A DNA stretch of 5,734 bases from JALOAR01 sp041649615 (GTDB taxonomy: Bacteria; Patescibacteriota; Minisyncoccia; UBA6257; Colwellbacteraceae): NCBI GenBank assembly GCA_041649615.1, contig JBAZMT010000051.1, forward strand, positions 1 through 5,734. Reading direction: 5' to 3'. The notes under the pieces were generated by a model that was not told the DNA's origin, ran no database searches, and saw nothing but the letters and a program-made list of their open reading frames with translations. The position numbers and the translations under genes were made by a program. Shown here one piece after another: positions 1 through 5,388 of this stretch. Position 1 is the stretch's first letter. Every line of letters starts with the position of its first letter.

Positions 1-11
1 AGACTGAAAAC

Positions 12-1196
12 GTGATCATCCGCAAGGGATTTCGCTTCCGAATCTACCCGACCGAGCAGCAAGTCGCTCGGATCGCTGGATGGGAAAGCGCTCTTCGCTG
101 GCTCTGGAACCTTGCCCTTGAGCAGCGACTCATGGGTCTTCGTCGAACCGATAAGGTCTACCCGACCGCGTTCGACCAGATCAACGAACTCACGCCGCTT
201 CGCGCCGAGCTTCCCTGGCTTGCCGATGTTCCCAGAAACGTCTGCGCTCAACTCCTCGTCGAACTCGACAAGGCGTGGCAGCGCTGCTTCAAGAAGCTCG
301 CCCGTAAGCCGCGTTGGAAGCGAAAGGGGATCGATGCGCTCGGACTGTGCGAGCCTCATCCCAAGGCATGGCGAATCGAAGGAGCCAATATCCGCTTCCC
401 CAAGCTCGGCGGGCTGCGAGCCGTCATTCATCGTCCGCTTGAGGGCAGGCCCAAGACCTGCACTATTCGTCGCGACGGGGACCAGTGGTTTGCCTCGATT
501 CTTTGCGAAATCGACATTGCTGACCCGGCTCCGAGAGCCGAACCTATCGTAGCTATCGACGTGGGTATCACCCATCTTCTCGCCGACTCCGACGGTAACC
601 TCACCCCTAACCCAGAGCATCTCAAGAAGGCATTGAAACGTCTGGCGCATGCCCAGCGCACAGTCGCTCGACGCAAGAGGGGATCGAAGAACAGAGAGAA
701 AGCCAAGACTCGCGTCATGCGCCTGCACCGCAAGGTGAGGCGTCAGCGCGAGCACACCCTGCACGTTGAATCGGCACGACTCGCCAAGAGCCACGGCACA
801 GTCATTGTCGAGAAACTCAACGTTGCCGGGATGATTCGAGGCAACTTGTCGCGAAGCATTGCCGATGCGGGCTGGTCCCGATTCAAGGAGATGCTTCGAT
901 ACAAGCTGGCATGGTCTGGAGGGCAACTCGTCGAGGTGCCTGCCGCCTACAGTTCGCAGACATGTTCGGCCTGTGGACACGTCGATGCGGCTTCCCGCCG
1001 AGGCGAGAAGTTCTGCTGCACCGCTTGCAAACACACCGACCATGCCGACCTCAACGCTGCGAAGGTTTTGAAAAGCCGTGCGAATCGCTCGGCTCTGCCT
1101 GTGGAGGCTTCGGGACTGCCCGGCCTGAGAAGCAGGAAAGTGAAACGGGAATTGCGTGTCCCACGTCGTTCTCCTTCACAAGGCTCCGGCCTTTAG
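12..1196 (+). CDS. tnpB: TnpB, RNA-guided endonuclease of IS200/IS605 elements
   Basis: This 394-residue protein has the full TnpB layout. An N-terminal helix-turn-helix-like and wedge region starts FRFRIYPTEQQ. A RuvC-like nuclease follows, with D183 in AIDVGI (RuvC-I), E267 in IVEKLN (RuvC-II) and D346 in HADLNAA (RuvC-III). A zinc ribbon lies between the last two, with C318-x2-C321 and C336-x2-C339. A basic stretch at about 216-245 fits RNA binding. All catalytic and metal residues are present, so the gene looks functional. Members of the family cut double-stranded DNA next to a short target-adjacent motif, guided by an omega-RNA from the element's right end, and so help the transposon persist. 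The start is GTG at 12; it fits the family N-terminus but no clear ribosome site is seen in the 11 bases before it. The C-terminal tail (about 360-394) is the poorly conserved region that overlaps the RNA gene. Confidence 0.95.
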   Translation: MIIRKGFRFRIYPTEQQVARIAGWESALRWLWNLALEQRLMGLRRTDKVYPTAFDQINELTPLRAELPWLADVPRNVCAQLLVELDKAWQRCFKKLARKPRWKRKGIDALGLCEPHPKAWRIEGANIRFPKLGGLRAVIHRPLEGRPKTCTIRRDGDQWFASILCEIDIADPAPRAEPIVAIDVGITHLLADSDGNLTPNPEHLKKALKRLAHAQRTVARRKRGSKNREKAKTRVMRLHRKVRRQREHTLHVESARLAKSHGTVIVEKLNVAGMIRGNLSRSIADAGWSRFKEMLRYKLAWSGGQLVEVPAAYSSQTCSACGHVDAASRRGEKFCCTACKHTDHADLNAAKVLKSRANRSALPVEASGLPGLRSRKVKRELRVPRRSPSQGSGL

Positions 1197-1212
1197 GCCG
1201 GGGTCGATTACA
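1095..1212 (+). ncRNA. Candidate omega-RNA scaffold of the TnpB element (boundaries approximate)
   Basis: In IS200/IS605 elements the guide RNA for TnpB comes from the 3' end of tnpB and the right end, with the guide being whatever flanks the element. Three possible stems are seen here in order. The first is GCTTC (1107-1111) with GAAGC (1129-1133), enclosing GGG/CCC at 1112-1114 and 1119-1121. The second is a short GGGA (1147-1150) with TCCC (1159-1162). The third is the strong terminal hairpin at 1184-1203. The guide would begin just after the element end, near 1204-1212, and read into the 3' end of the neighbouring ATPase gene. Existence is inferred from the family; the limits are not determined. 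Confidence 0.45.
1184..1203 (+). repeat. Right-end hairpin of the IS200/IS605 element
   Basis: CCGGCC (1186-1191) pairs perfectly with GGCCGG (1196-1201) around a TTTA loop. A further G-T wobble and a C-G pair extend the stem to eight pairs in RNA. The tnpB stop codon TAG uses the last two loop bases and the first base of the 3' arm (1194-1196). This is the expected subterminal structure recognised by the TnpA transposase, and also the 3' stem of the omega-RNA. It is not followed by a T run, so it is unlikely to be a simple intrinsic terminator. Confidence 0.75.
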
Positions 1213-1798
1213 CAATCTTCTCGAGCGCAGGTACAAATTTGTTGCTGTCGCAGTCCAGGTAGGCTTCTCCCGTCATCCACGTCTTGGCCTCGAGGTTGTA
1301 GACACGCTCCACGGACTCGATCAGGATCGGGTTGTGTACCGCCGCCAAGACCTGATGCTGCGACGCTACCAGACCGCTCAGCGTCTGGACAAGTTTTCGT
1401 ACGCTACGCGGAGACAGACCCATGTCGGGCTCATCCATGAGGTACACCGCGTGCTCGTCCGACACCGGGATAGAGTCTAGGATGGCTCGCATCACCTCGC
1501 CATGGCTTCGGAACATACCATGCATCTGAAACAGGCCCATATCGCCATCCATCATGTGAGACTTGACCCTCGGATTGTCTTTTTCGAAATCGAAGAACTT
1601 CACACGGGTCTCGGTCGCCTCGATGCTTACCACCTTTTTGTCTCTGCTCTTGACAGCAGCGTCTCGGATAAGCCCGAGCAGGCTCGACTTGCCGCTTCCC
1701 TGATCTCCAACGAGCAGGTTGAGGCCGGGTAGAAACTCGATGGTATCACCCTTCTTGAATACCCTGTAGTCGGAGTCGAAGCTGACGCTCTTGATCAT
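1208..1798 (-). CDS. Small ABC/AAA-type ATPase (COG3910-like), phage-encoded
   Basis: The 196-residue protein is a single P-loop ATPase domain of the ABC/SMC-like class. Motifs in order are Walker A GDQGSGKS (31-38), a signature-like SHGE (98-101), Walker B VYLMDEPD (118-125), a D-loop-like LSPRS (128-132) and a switch histidine in AAVHNP (H155). This order and the short length resemble the uncharacterised predicted ATPases of COG3910, from memory. There is no coiled-coil arm and no fused nuclease. ATG at 1798 is preferred over the longer frame because GGGGAAG lies just upstream and because the stop of the 40-aa membrane gene is one base away. The stop codon lies only a few bases from the transposon hairpin, so the original C-terminus may have been altered by the insertion, although all ATPase motifs are intact. 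Its substrate and role are unknown. Confidence 0.85.
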   Translation of the reverse strand: MIKSVSFDSDYRVFKKGDTIEFLPGLNLLVGDQGSGKSSLLGLIRDAAVKSRDKKVVSIEATETRVKFFDFEKDNPRVKSHMMDGDMGLFQMHGMFRSHGEVMRAILDSIPVSDEHAVYLMDEPDMGLSPRSVRKLVQTLSGLVASQHQVLAAVHNPILIESVERVYNLEAKTWMTGEAYLDCDSNKFVPALEKIV

Positions 1799-1799
1799 C

Positions 1800-1922
1800 T
1801 CACTTCCCCATCGCGGCAAGACACGTCCCAAGGAAAAGCAGCACGACCAAAAGCCCGATGATCGACAGGCATCCCATACCGCTACTCTCCTCGACCTCTT
1901 CAACGATGTATCGCTTACTCAT
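1800..1922 (-). CDS. 40-aa single-pass membrane microprotein
   Basis: This short gene encodes 40 residues. The N-terminal part is charged (SKRYIVEEVEE), followed by a hydrophobic segment of about 18-20 residues (roughly 18-37, containing IIGLLVVLLFLG) and a final K. This predicts one membrane helix, with the charged N-terminus probably cytoplasmic. Two cysteines (18 and 34) flank the core of the helix. Support for it being real comes from a near-perfect ribosome site, AGGAGG, five bases before the ATG, and from its fit in the operon: it starts 2 nt after the 118-aa gene and stops 1 nt before the ATPase start, suggesting translational coupling with the ATPase. No known family was recognised. 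It could be a membrane anchor for the ATPase or an unrelated phage inner-membrane peptide. Confidence 0.75.
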   Translation of the reverse strand: MSKRYIVEEVEESSGMGCLSIIGLLVVLLFLGTCLAAMGK

Positions 1923-1924
1923 CT

Positions 1925-2281
1925 CTACCTCCTATCGTCCTTGTTCCTAACCCGCTTCAGCATCTCCACCACGTTTTCGGACCGCTCACCTTCTGCCGTT
2001 GAGAGAGCCTGCACCTGAGCCTCTGCTCTCGCGAGTAGCTTGGCCAAGTATTCGGCGACCTTTCTCTGCTCGATCCGGGTTGCCCTCGGCCTCGTCACCG
2101 TGACGAAGGGGATGAACTTCTCCACGTTCTCGTACCTATTGAACTTCCGGCTGCCGACACTGATGCTGAACACGTCCCCTTTTCTCGCGATTTGGACGCA
2201 GATGTCCCGCATCGACTCTTCCACATCCTTGTCTCGGATAACGGCTACAAGCTCCCACTGCTGCTGAGCATTGTCACTCAT
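1925..2281 (-). CDS. 118-aa hypothetical phage protein with helical C-terminus
   Basis: The function is not recognised. The protein begins MSDNAQQQWELV. An N-terminal half of mixed alpha/beta character (about 9-65, containing WELVAVIRDKD, DVFSISVG and FIPFVTVTRP) is followed by a charged helical region (about 67-115) rich in Arg, Lys, Glu and Ala, probably a helical hairpin or coiled coil. The reading frame is open further upstream, but that part lies inside the nuclease gene. Two starts are plausible. ATG at 2281 has GGGAG nine bases upstream. ATG at 2290 would add MSK, but the same purine run sits right against it. The chosen start overlaps the nuclease stop by 8 nt, pointing to coupled translation. 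Its place between a recombination nuclease and a membrane/ATPase pair does not settle its role. Confidence 0.75.
   Translation of the reverse strand: MSDNAQQQWELVAVIRDKDVEESMRDICVQIARKGDVFSISVGSRKFNRYENVEKFIPFVTVTRPRATRIEQRKVAEYLAKLLARAEAQVQALSTAEGERSENVVEMLKRVRNKDDRR
1927..1933 (-). promoter_or_regulatory. Strong Shine-Dalgarno site of the 40-aa membrane gene
   Basis: On the minus strand the site reads AGGAGGT, with five bases between AGGAGG and the ATG at 1922. The same bases encode the last Arg-Arg of the upstream 118-aa protein and the T of its TAG stop, so termination of one gene takes place on the ribosome site of the next. This is the best ribosome site in the window and is what makes the 40-codon gene credible. 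Confidence 0.8.
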
Positions 2282-3524
2282 CTTCGACATCTCCCTCACG
2301 GTAAAAACACCACTCTTCTCTCGGTTTTGATACAAGGCCACCCTCCTTACCCACTCGAACCAATATGTCTCGCATCGCGGCTGCCCGCGCACCCTTTCTG
2401 AGACCGCTCGCCTCTTGGTACGCGTCAATCGCTTTGTTCAGGCCAGACTTGCTGATCGTGATTGCAGCGTTCATGTAGCTGCCCAGCGCTTTCTGAAGGA
2501 TGGGAATGGCGACGCTGGGAAGCATCGTTTCGGTCCTCTTCTGCCTCGGCCCCCAGTATCTGCCATTACCGACCGGGATGGGTCCGTGCTCCCTGACCCA
2601 AGCCTTGAGGGCCGACTCGGACTTGCCCACCATCGAGCGGATGATGGGCAGGGTATTTGCCATTTGAATCGCCATCTCCGTGCTGATGCCCGGCTCGATC
2701 TCGTCCATGGACATCCCCAGCAGGGTCTGCACCGAGTGAATTTTCACGGGACATGACGTGATGGCTGGGCACCACTGGCAGTGGTAGCCCTCGACCAGTT
2801 TGACGGTCTCCGGCGTGGCAGAGCAGATCTTGGCGTGAAGCTCGAAAACCTGCTCACGAACCTCTCTGAGCCTCTCCTCGTCCCACGGCGTCTCGACGAC
2901 GTCCCAGATTCCCTCGCCCCTGCCGACGTAGATGATCGCTGGCACAACCGTCTCGGCCCCGGTCCATTGAGCCGCTTTGACCGCCGCACTTTTTAGCTGC
3001 CAGTTGCGCTCGACCGGATCGACCCAGGTCTCCGAGCCGGTCTTGTAGTCGCAGACCCAAAGCGTACTATTGCTTGGGCATCGCGGTCTATCGCCTCGCC
3101 AGAAAATGGGCTCGGGCTCCGCGAAGAGAAGGTCGATGGTGCCTGGGGCACCAACGCGCCACCTCGTCTCGTACCTGCCCTGTCCACCGCTGACGCAGAC
3201 CACGTCGGGCTCATCGTCGATCGACGTGTTCCATGCCAAGGCGATTTCGGCTATCGAGCCTTCCGGCGGCTGAAAGTTGAAGTGCCGACACCTGGCCATG
3301 GCGATGTCACGCTCCACCTCGTTTAGATCGTAATCCGACACGGTCTGCTCCAGCATCTGCATCGCTTTCTCGTAGCCATGCAACGCTCGATGCTCCATAT
3401 GCTTGTGAATCGCAGACCCGGAGTCTGCCGGGGCCGACAAGTGCTCTACGGTTCGAAACACTGCCGGACCAAGGCACTTGGCGAGGATCGGCAGACCCGA
3501 GTCGCTGCGATTCGATAGACGCAT
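2274..3524 (-). CDS. Cas4/DUF2800-like PD-(D/E)XK nuclease with Fe-S-type cysteines
   Basis: The 416-residue protein shows the motif order of Cas4/AddB/RecB-family nucleases: C17 near the N-terminus, GSAIH (H40), GTIDLLF (D131), WVCDYKTG (D159-x-K161), the QL helix NWQLKSA (Q176), then C249-x2-C252-x5-C258. The four cysteines match the iron-sulphur cluster of Cas4-type enzymes, which are ssDNA/dsDNA exonucleases. The C-terminal 150 residues (LPIIRSMV, ALKAWVREHG, GRYWGP) resemble the C-terminal part of phage DUF2800 proteins as I remember them. There is no cas1, cas2 or repeat array nearby, so it is a phage recombination nuclease rather than part of a CRISPR system. The start at 3524 has GAGGG seven bases upstream. 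The probable annealing protein is encoded just before it, which suggests that the nuclease makes the single strands that protein uses (inference). Confidence 0.85.
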   Translation of the reverse strand: MRLSNRSDSGLPILAKCLGPAVFRTVEHLSAPADSGSAIHKHMEHRALHGYEKAMQMLEQTVSDYDLNEVERDIAMARCRHFNFQPPEGSIAEIALAWNTSIDDEPDVVCVSGGQGRYETRWRVGAPGTIDLLFAEPEPIFWRGDRPRCPSNSTLWVCDYKTGSETWVDPVERNWQLKSAAVKAAQWTGAETVVPAIIYVGRGEGIWDVVETPWDEERLREVREQVFELHAKICSATPETVKLVEGYHCQWCPAITSCPVKIHSVQTLLGMSMDEIEPGISTEMAIQMANTLPIIRSMVGKSESALKAWVREHGPIPVGNGRYWGPRQKRTETMLPSVAIPILQKALGSYMNAAITISKSGLNKAIDAYQEASGLRKGARAAAMRDILVRVGKEGGLVSKPREEWCFYREGDVEDE

Positions 3525-3527
3525 ATC

Positions 3528-3599
3528 TCATCCCTCTAGCAGAGTCTTGCCACGCATATCCGTTACGCGATATACGCTACTACCAACTACTCCTCCCAT
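3528..3599 (-). CDS. Possible 23-aa micro-ORF bridging annealing protein and nuclease
   Basis: The annealing-protein stop and an ATG overlap as TGATG. From that ATG a frame of 23 codons runs to a TGA, which sits two codons before the nuclease ATG and in the same frame. GAGG lies four bases upstream of the micro-ORF start. The peptide begins MGGVVGSSVYRV and ends KTLLEG, with no recognisable motif. It may be a real coupled leader peptide that carries ribosomes across the largest gap in the operon, or a chance frame. Nothing beyond the start geometry and the open frame supports it. Confidence 0.3.
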   Translation of the reverse strand: MGGVVGSSVYRVTDMRGKTLLEG

Positions 3600-4645
3600 C
3601 AGTCCTCGTCCTCAAGTTCGCCCTCGTCGTCGATGACCTCGCCGTCCTCGGTGATGTTGAGCGGCTTCTGAGCCGGTTTCGGATCTGGTGCGGGTTCAGT
3701 GGCGGGCTCTTCGCGGCGGGTCCTGGGCCGGGTCTTTCGCGTCGGTTGCGGCGGCTCGGGTTCAGGGGCGGGCTCGGACTTGGCGACTGGCTCCGCTTCC
3801 GGCTCGACCGGCTTGGTGGCAGCGGCGGGCTCAGGCTTGGCTGCGGGCTTCTCTGCTGCGGCAGTCGGGCCTGTGGAGCCGGGGAGCGGGAACAGATCGT
3901 CCACACTGGTCCCGTCCTTGATCGCCGTGCCCATCCCGATCAGCTTCTCCAAATCCGCAGCCGTGATCTCGTCCACACTGGCTCGGTTCAGGGCGAAAAG
4001 CACCCTCTTCTCATCCACGCCGAGGTGCAGGAGTCGGCCCAAGATCTTCTTTCGACGCTGGACCAGGACCTCCTGATCGCCAACGGCGCAAGTCCTTGCG
4101 GCCTGGTAGATCTTCTTGATGCAGGCACCAGGCACGATGCGGAAGATCGCGTTTCGAAGCGCGATCGACGCGGCAGCGTTGCCTGTCATCATGATCATGT
4201 CTTCGTTGTAGCGCCTACCCTCCTTGGTCGTGATGCGGCGGCGCGTCTCCGTGCTGATTCGGACATTGGCCTCGAGGTCCCAGACCACGCCTTGGGCAAC
4301 GATATAGGTGTCGGCAACTTCGACGATTCGAGCGCCGAGGTGAAGGTTGCCGTACTGGCTCGCCGCGATTTCGGCGAGTCGGATCGAGGGACCCGTGATG
4401 ACCTCGCCGCCCCTCGGTGTCGAGTAGATGCAGGCTTCTGCAATGGACTGGTCCATCGTGGCAAGCTCCATTGCCTTGCGCATGAAGATGGCAATGCTCC
4501 TGGGCCTACGCGCAGCCGCGTCGAGTTGCACCTCGATCTCGCCCCGGTTCATGTCGCTCGAGCCGGTCAAGGCGAGAATGCCATCGTCTTCTCGCTGAGC
4601 CAGAGCCGTAGTTCCGCCCACCTTTGGTTTTCCACTATATTGCAT
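3599..4645 (-). CDS. Probable phage single-strand-annealing recombination protein with acidic tail
   Basis: The 348-residue protein has a conserved-looking core (about 31-250). It contains STPRGG, TGPSIRLAEIAA-x4-GN, VVWDLEANV, RRRITTKEGRR and NAAASIALRNAIFRIVP, then a helical part ending with LIGMGTAIKDG. The GPSIRLAE and WDLE motifs recall a family of phage proteins, commonly left as hypothetical, that sit beside exonuclease genes and look related to Erf/Rad52-type annealing proteins. This identification is from memory and not certain. A Pro/Ala/Glu-rich linker (about 258-325) with a short basic patch (TRKTRPRTRR, 302-311) leads to a very acidic tip (about 333-348). The start is supported by AGGAG six bases upstream. 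It lies 16 nt after the DDDF gene and 74 nt before the Cas4-like nuclease. The expected role is pairing complementary single strands in phage recombination or repair. Confidence 0.65.
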   Translation of the reverse strand: MQYSGKPKVGGTTALAQREDDGILALTGSSDMNRGEIEVQLDAAARRPRSIAIFMRKAMELATMDQSIAEACIYSTPRGGEVITGPSIRLAEIAASQYGNLHLGARIVEVADTYIVAQGVVWDLEANVRISTETRRRITTKEGRRYNEDMIMMTGNAAASIALRNAIFRIVPGACIKKIYQAARTCAVGDQEVLVQRRKKILGRLLHLGVDEKRVLFALNRASVDEITAADLEKLIGMGTAIKDGTSVDDLFPLPGSTGPTAAAEKPAAKPEPAAATKPVEPEAEPVAKSEPAPEPEPPQPTRKTRPRTRREEPATEPAPDPKPAQKPLNITEDGEVIDDEGELEDED

Positions 4646-4651
4646 CTGTAG

Positions 4652-4656
4652 CTCCT
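4652..4656 (-). promoter_or_regulatory. Shine-Dalgarno site of the annealing-protein gene
   Basis: AGGAG on the minus strand lies six bases before the ATG at 4645, within the 16-nt gap after the TAA of the preceding gene. It fixes the start of the 348-aa protein. Confidence 0.7.
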
Positions 4657-4661
4657 ATCGC

Positions 4662-5348
4662 TTAGAAATCGTCGTCTGTTACGCCCCCAATGATCTTGGG
4701 GGTTGGTTTCGTTGTCTTGCGCCTATCGCGTGGCGCAGATATTCCACCCTTTCTCCACGACACGGCACATACAGTAGTCCAATCGATGTAGCCAATCATG
4801 TCGCCCGACCCCTCGACTGGTGTCCAGTCGAATTCGGGAGGAGCGGACAGTCTCTCGCCTAGTCCGCAGTCATCCCAAGCCTCACTGGTCTTCATCTTGG
4901 GTTCGGTGGAGCTAACGAGATGAATTGTGCCGCCATGAAACACGACTCTGATCTTGTAGATCGATGAATTTGCCTTTGTTGATCTAGTCGACGCTGATTC
5001 TGCCTGCTCCTTTAGTACTGGTCGGTTCGCACAATGCGTAGCTAGTTTCGCTAATTCATGTGTCCACCGAACGAGTCGCCATCCATGCGCTGAGACCGGA
5101 GCGCCAAATTCTCTACCTGTCGACCTTGAGAATAGTTGGCGCATACGATTGTCTATCGAGTCGCATTCTAGTTTGTACCTATTGGCCTTTGACACCCTAC
5201 CCTCAACCAGTCTGTCAAAGGTTAGCCGCATTACTACACTATCACCAGTCTTGAGACCTTGTCTCCACTGCTTTTCGTCGTCCATTGACACATCTACCTC
5301 CATGCCCCTGGCGGGATCCACGATGCGGACCGGGGGGATTTGCCACAT
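4662..5348 (-). CDS. 228-aa hypothetical protein with SSB-like C-terminal tip (DDDF)
   Basis: No family was recognised. A likely beta-rich N-terminal part (TGDSVVMRLTFDRLVEGRVS, about 35-54) is followed by a helical segment (WTHELAKLATHCANR, about 95-109), a Ser/Thr/Lys-rich stretch (about 118-128), a beta-like part (IYKIRVVFHGGTIHLVSS) and a Trp-containing segment (YIDWTTVCAVSWRKGG). A basic linker (RDRRKTTKPTPK) then leads to a terminal GGVTDDDF. That end resembles the acidic, Phe-terminated tip by which bacterial SSB recruits partners, though the IP before the last F is missing. The start is uncertain. ATG at 5348 has a poor ribosome site, whereas GTG at 5291 has GGAGGT four bases upstream; ATG at 5303 or 5285 is also possible. 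Parts of the gene have visibly lower GC than its neighbours. Its position just before the annealing protein suggests a ssDNA-related role (inference). Confidence 0.7.
   Translation of the reverse strand: MWQIPPVRIVDPARGMEVDVSMDDEKQWRQGLKTGDSVVMRLTFDRLVEGRVSKANRYKLECDSIDNRMRQLFSRSTGREFGAPVSAHGWRLVRWTHELAKLATHCANRPVLKEQAESASTRSTKANSSIYKIRVVFHGGTIHLVSSTEPKMKTSEAWDDCGLGERLSAPPEFDWTPVEGSGDMIGYIDWTTVCAVSWRKGGISAPRDRRKTTKPTPKIIGGVTDDDF
4813..4831. repeat. Perfect 8-bp inverted repeat inside the DDDF-protein gene
   Basis: TCGACTGG and CCAGTCGA are separated by TGT, giving a 19-base near-palindrome within the codons for FDWTPVE. It could form a hairpin in the message or act as a protein site. It may also be chance, since it is fully coding. 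Confidence 0.4.
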
Positions 5349-5377
5349 CGTGTACCCAGCCAGGGGCGCGAAGCCCC
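5304..5377 (-). promoter_or_regulatory. Leader with two competing stems upstream of and across the DDDF-protein start
   Basis: In the minus-strand transcript, GGGGC (5377-5373) can pair with GCCCC (5367-5363) around loop UUCGC. The same 3' arm, extended to GCCCCUGGC (5367-5359), can instead pair perfectly over nine bases with GCCAGGGGC (5312-5304), which lies past the first ATG (5348). The two pairings exclude each other, and the second would loop out the ATG at 5348. This is a possible translation switch or simple coupling control. It is seen only as base complementarity, and chance in GC-rich DNA is possible. Confidence 0.3.
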
Positions 5378-5388
5378 TTTTCAGTCAC

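Larger units (their letters stand above)
1..1206 (+). mobile_element. Right part of an IS200/IS605-family element (tnpB plus right end); left end outside window
   Basis: The segment holds a complete tnpB followed immediately by a right-end hairpin with loop TTTA at 1184-1203, the usual end structure of IS200/IS605 single-strand transposons. The tnpB stop codon falls in the hairpin, as is common in this family. No tnpA is visible; it may lie upstream of position 1, or this may be a tnpB-only (IS1341-type) element mobilised in trans. The right boundary is approximate: in this family cleavage falls a few bases past the hairpin, and the next gene, on the opposite strand, ends at 1208. The left end and the target-adjacent motif that should flank it are not in the window. 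Confidence 0.8.

Noticed and set aside
1184..1206. Hairpin after tnpB as an intrinsic terminator
   Set aside because: No T run follows (GGTCGATTAC), and the position fits the transposon right end better.
911..1480. + strand frame of 189 codons spanning the tnpB end and the ATPase gene
   Set aside because: It overlaps tnpB out of frame and continues antisense to the ATPase; no motif or ribosome site supports it.
1799..1903. Longer ATPase start (extra 35 residues from 1903)
   Set aside because: The extra residues are the out-of-frame reading of the 40-aa membrane gene, and the ATG at 1798 has its own ribosome site.
2274..3524. Cas4 of a CRISPR adaptation module
   Set aside because: No Cas1, Cas2 or repeat array is present, and the length and C-terminal region match phage DUF2800-type proteins instead.
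3746..4651. Long + strand open frame (301 codons) opposite the annealing-protein gene
   Set aside because: It lies wholly antisense to a gene with clear motifs and a ribosome site. Its translation is low complexity and motif-free, as expected of a shadow frame in GC-rich DNA.
5363..5381. + strand GGGGC/GCCCC hairpin followed by TTTT as a terminator
   Set aside because: It has the look of a terminator on the + strand, but no + strand gene precedes it, and on the coding (-) strand the T run is absent after the stem.
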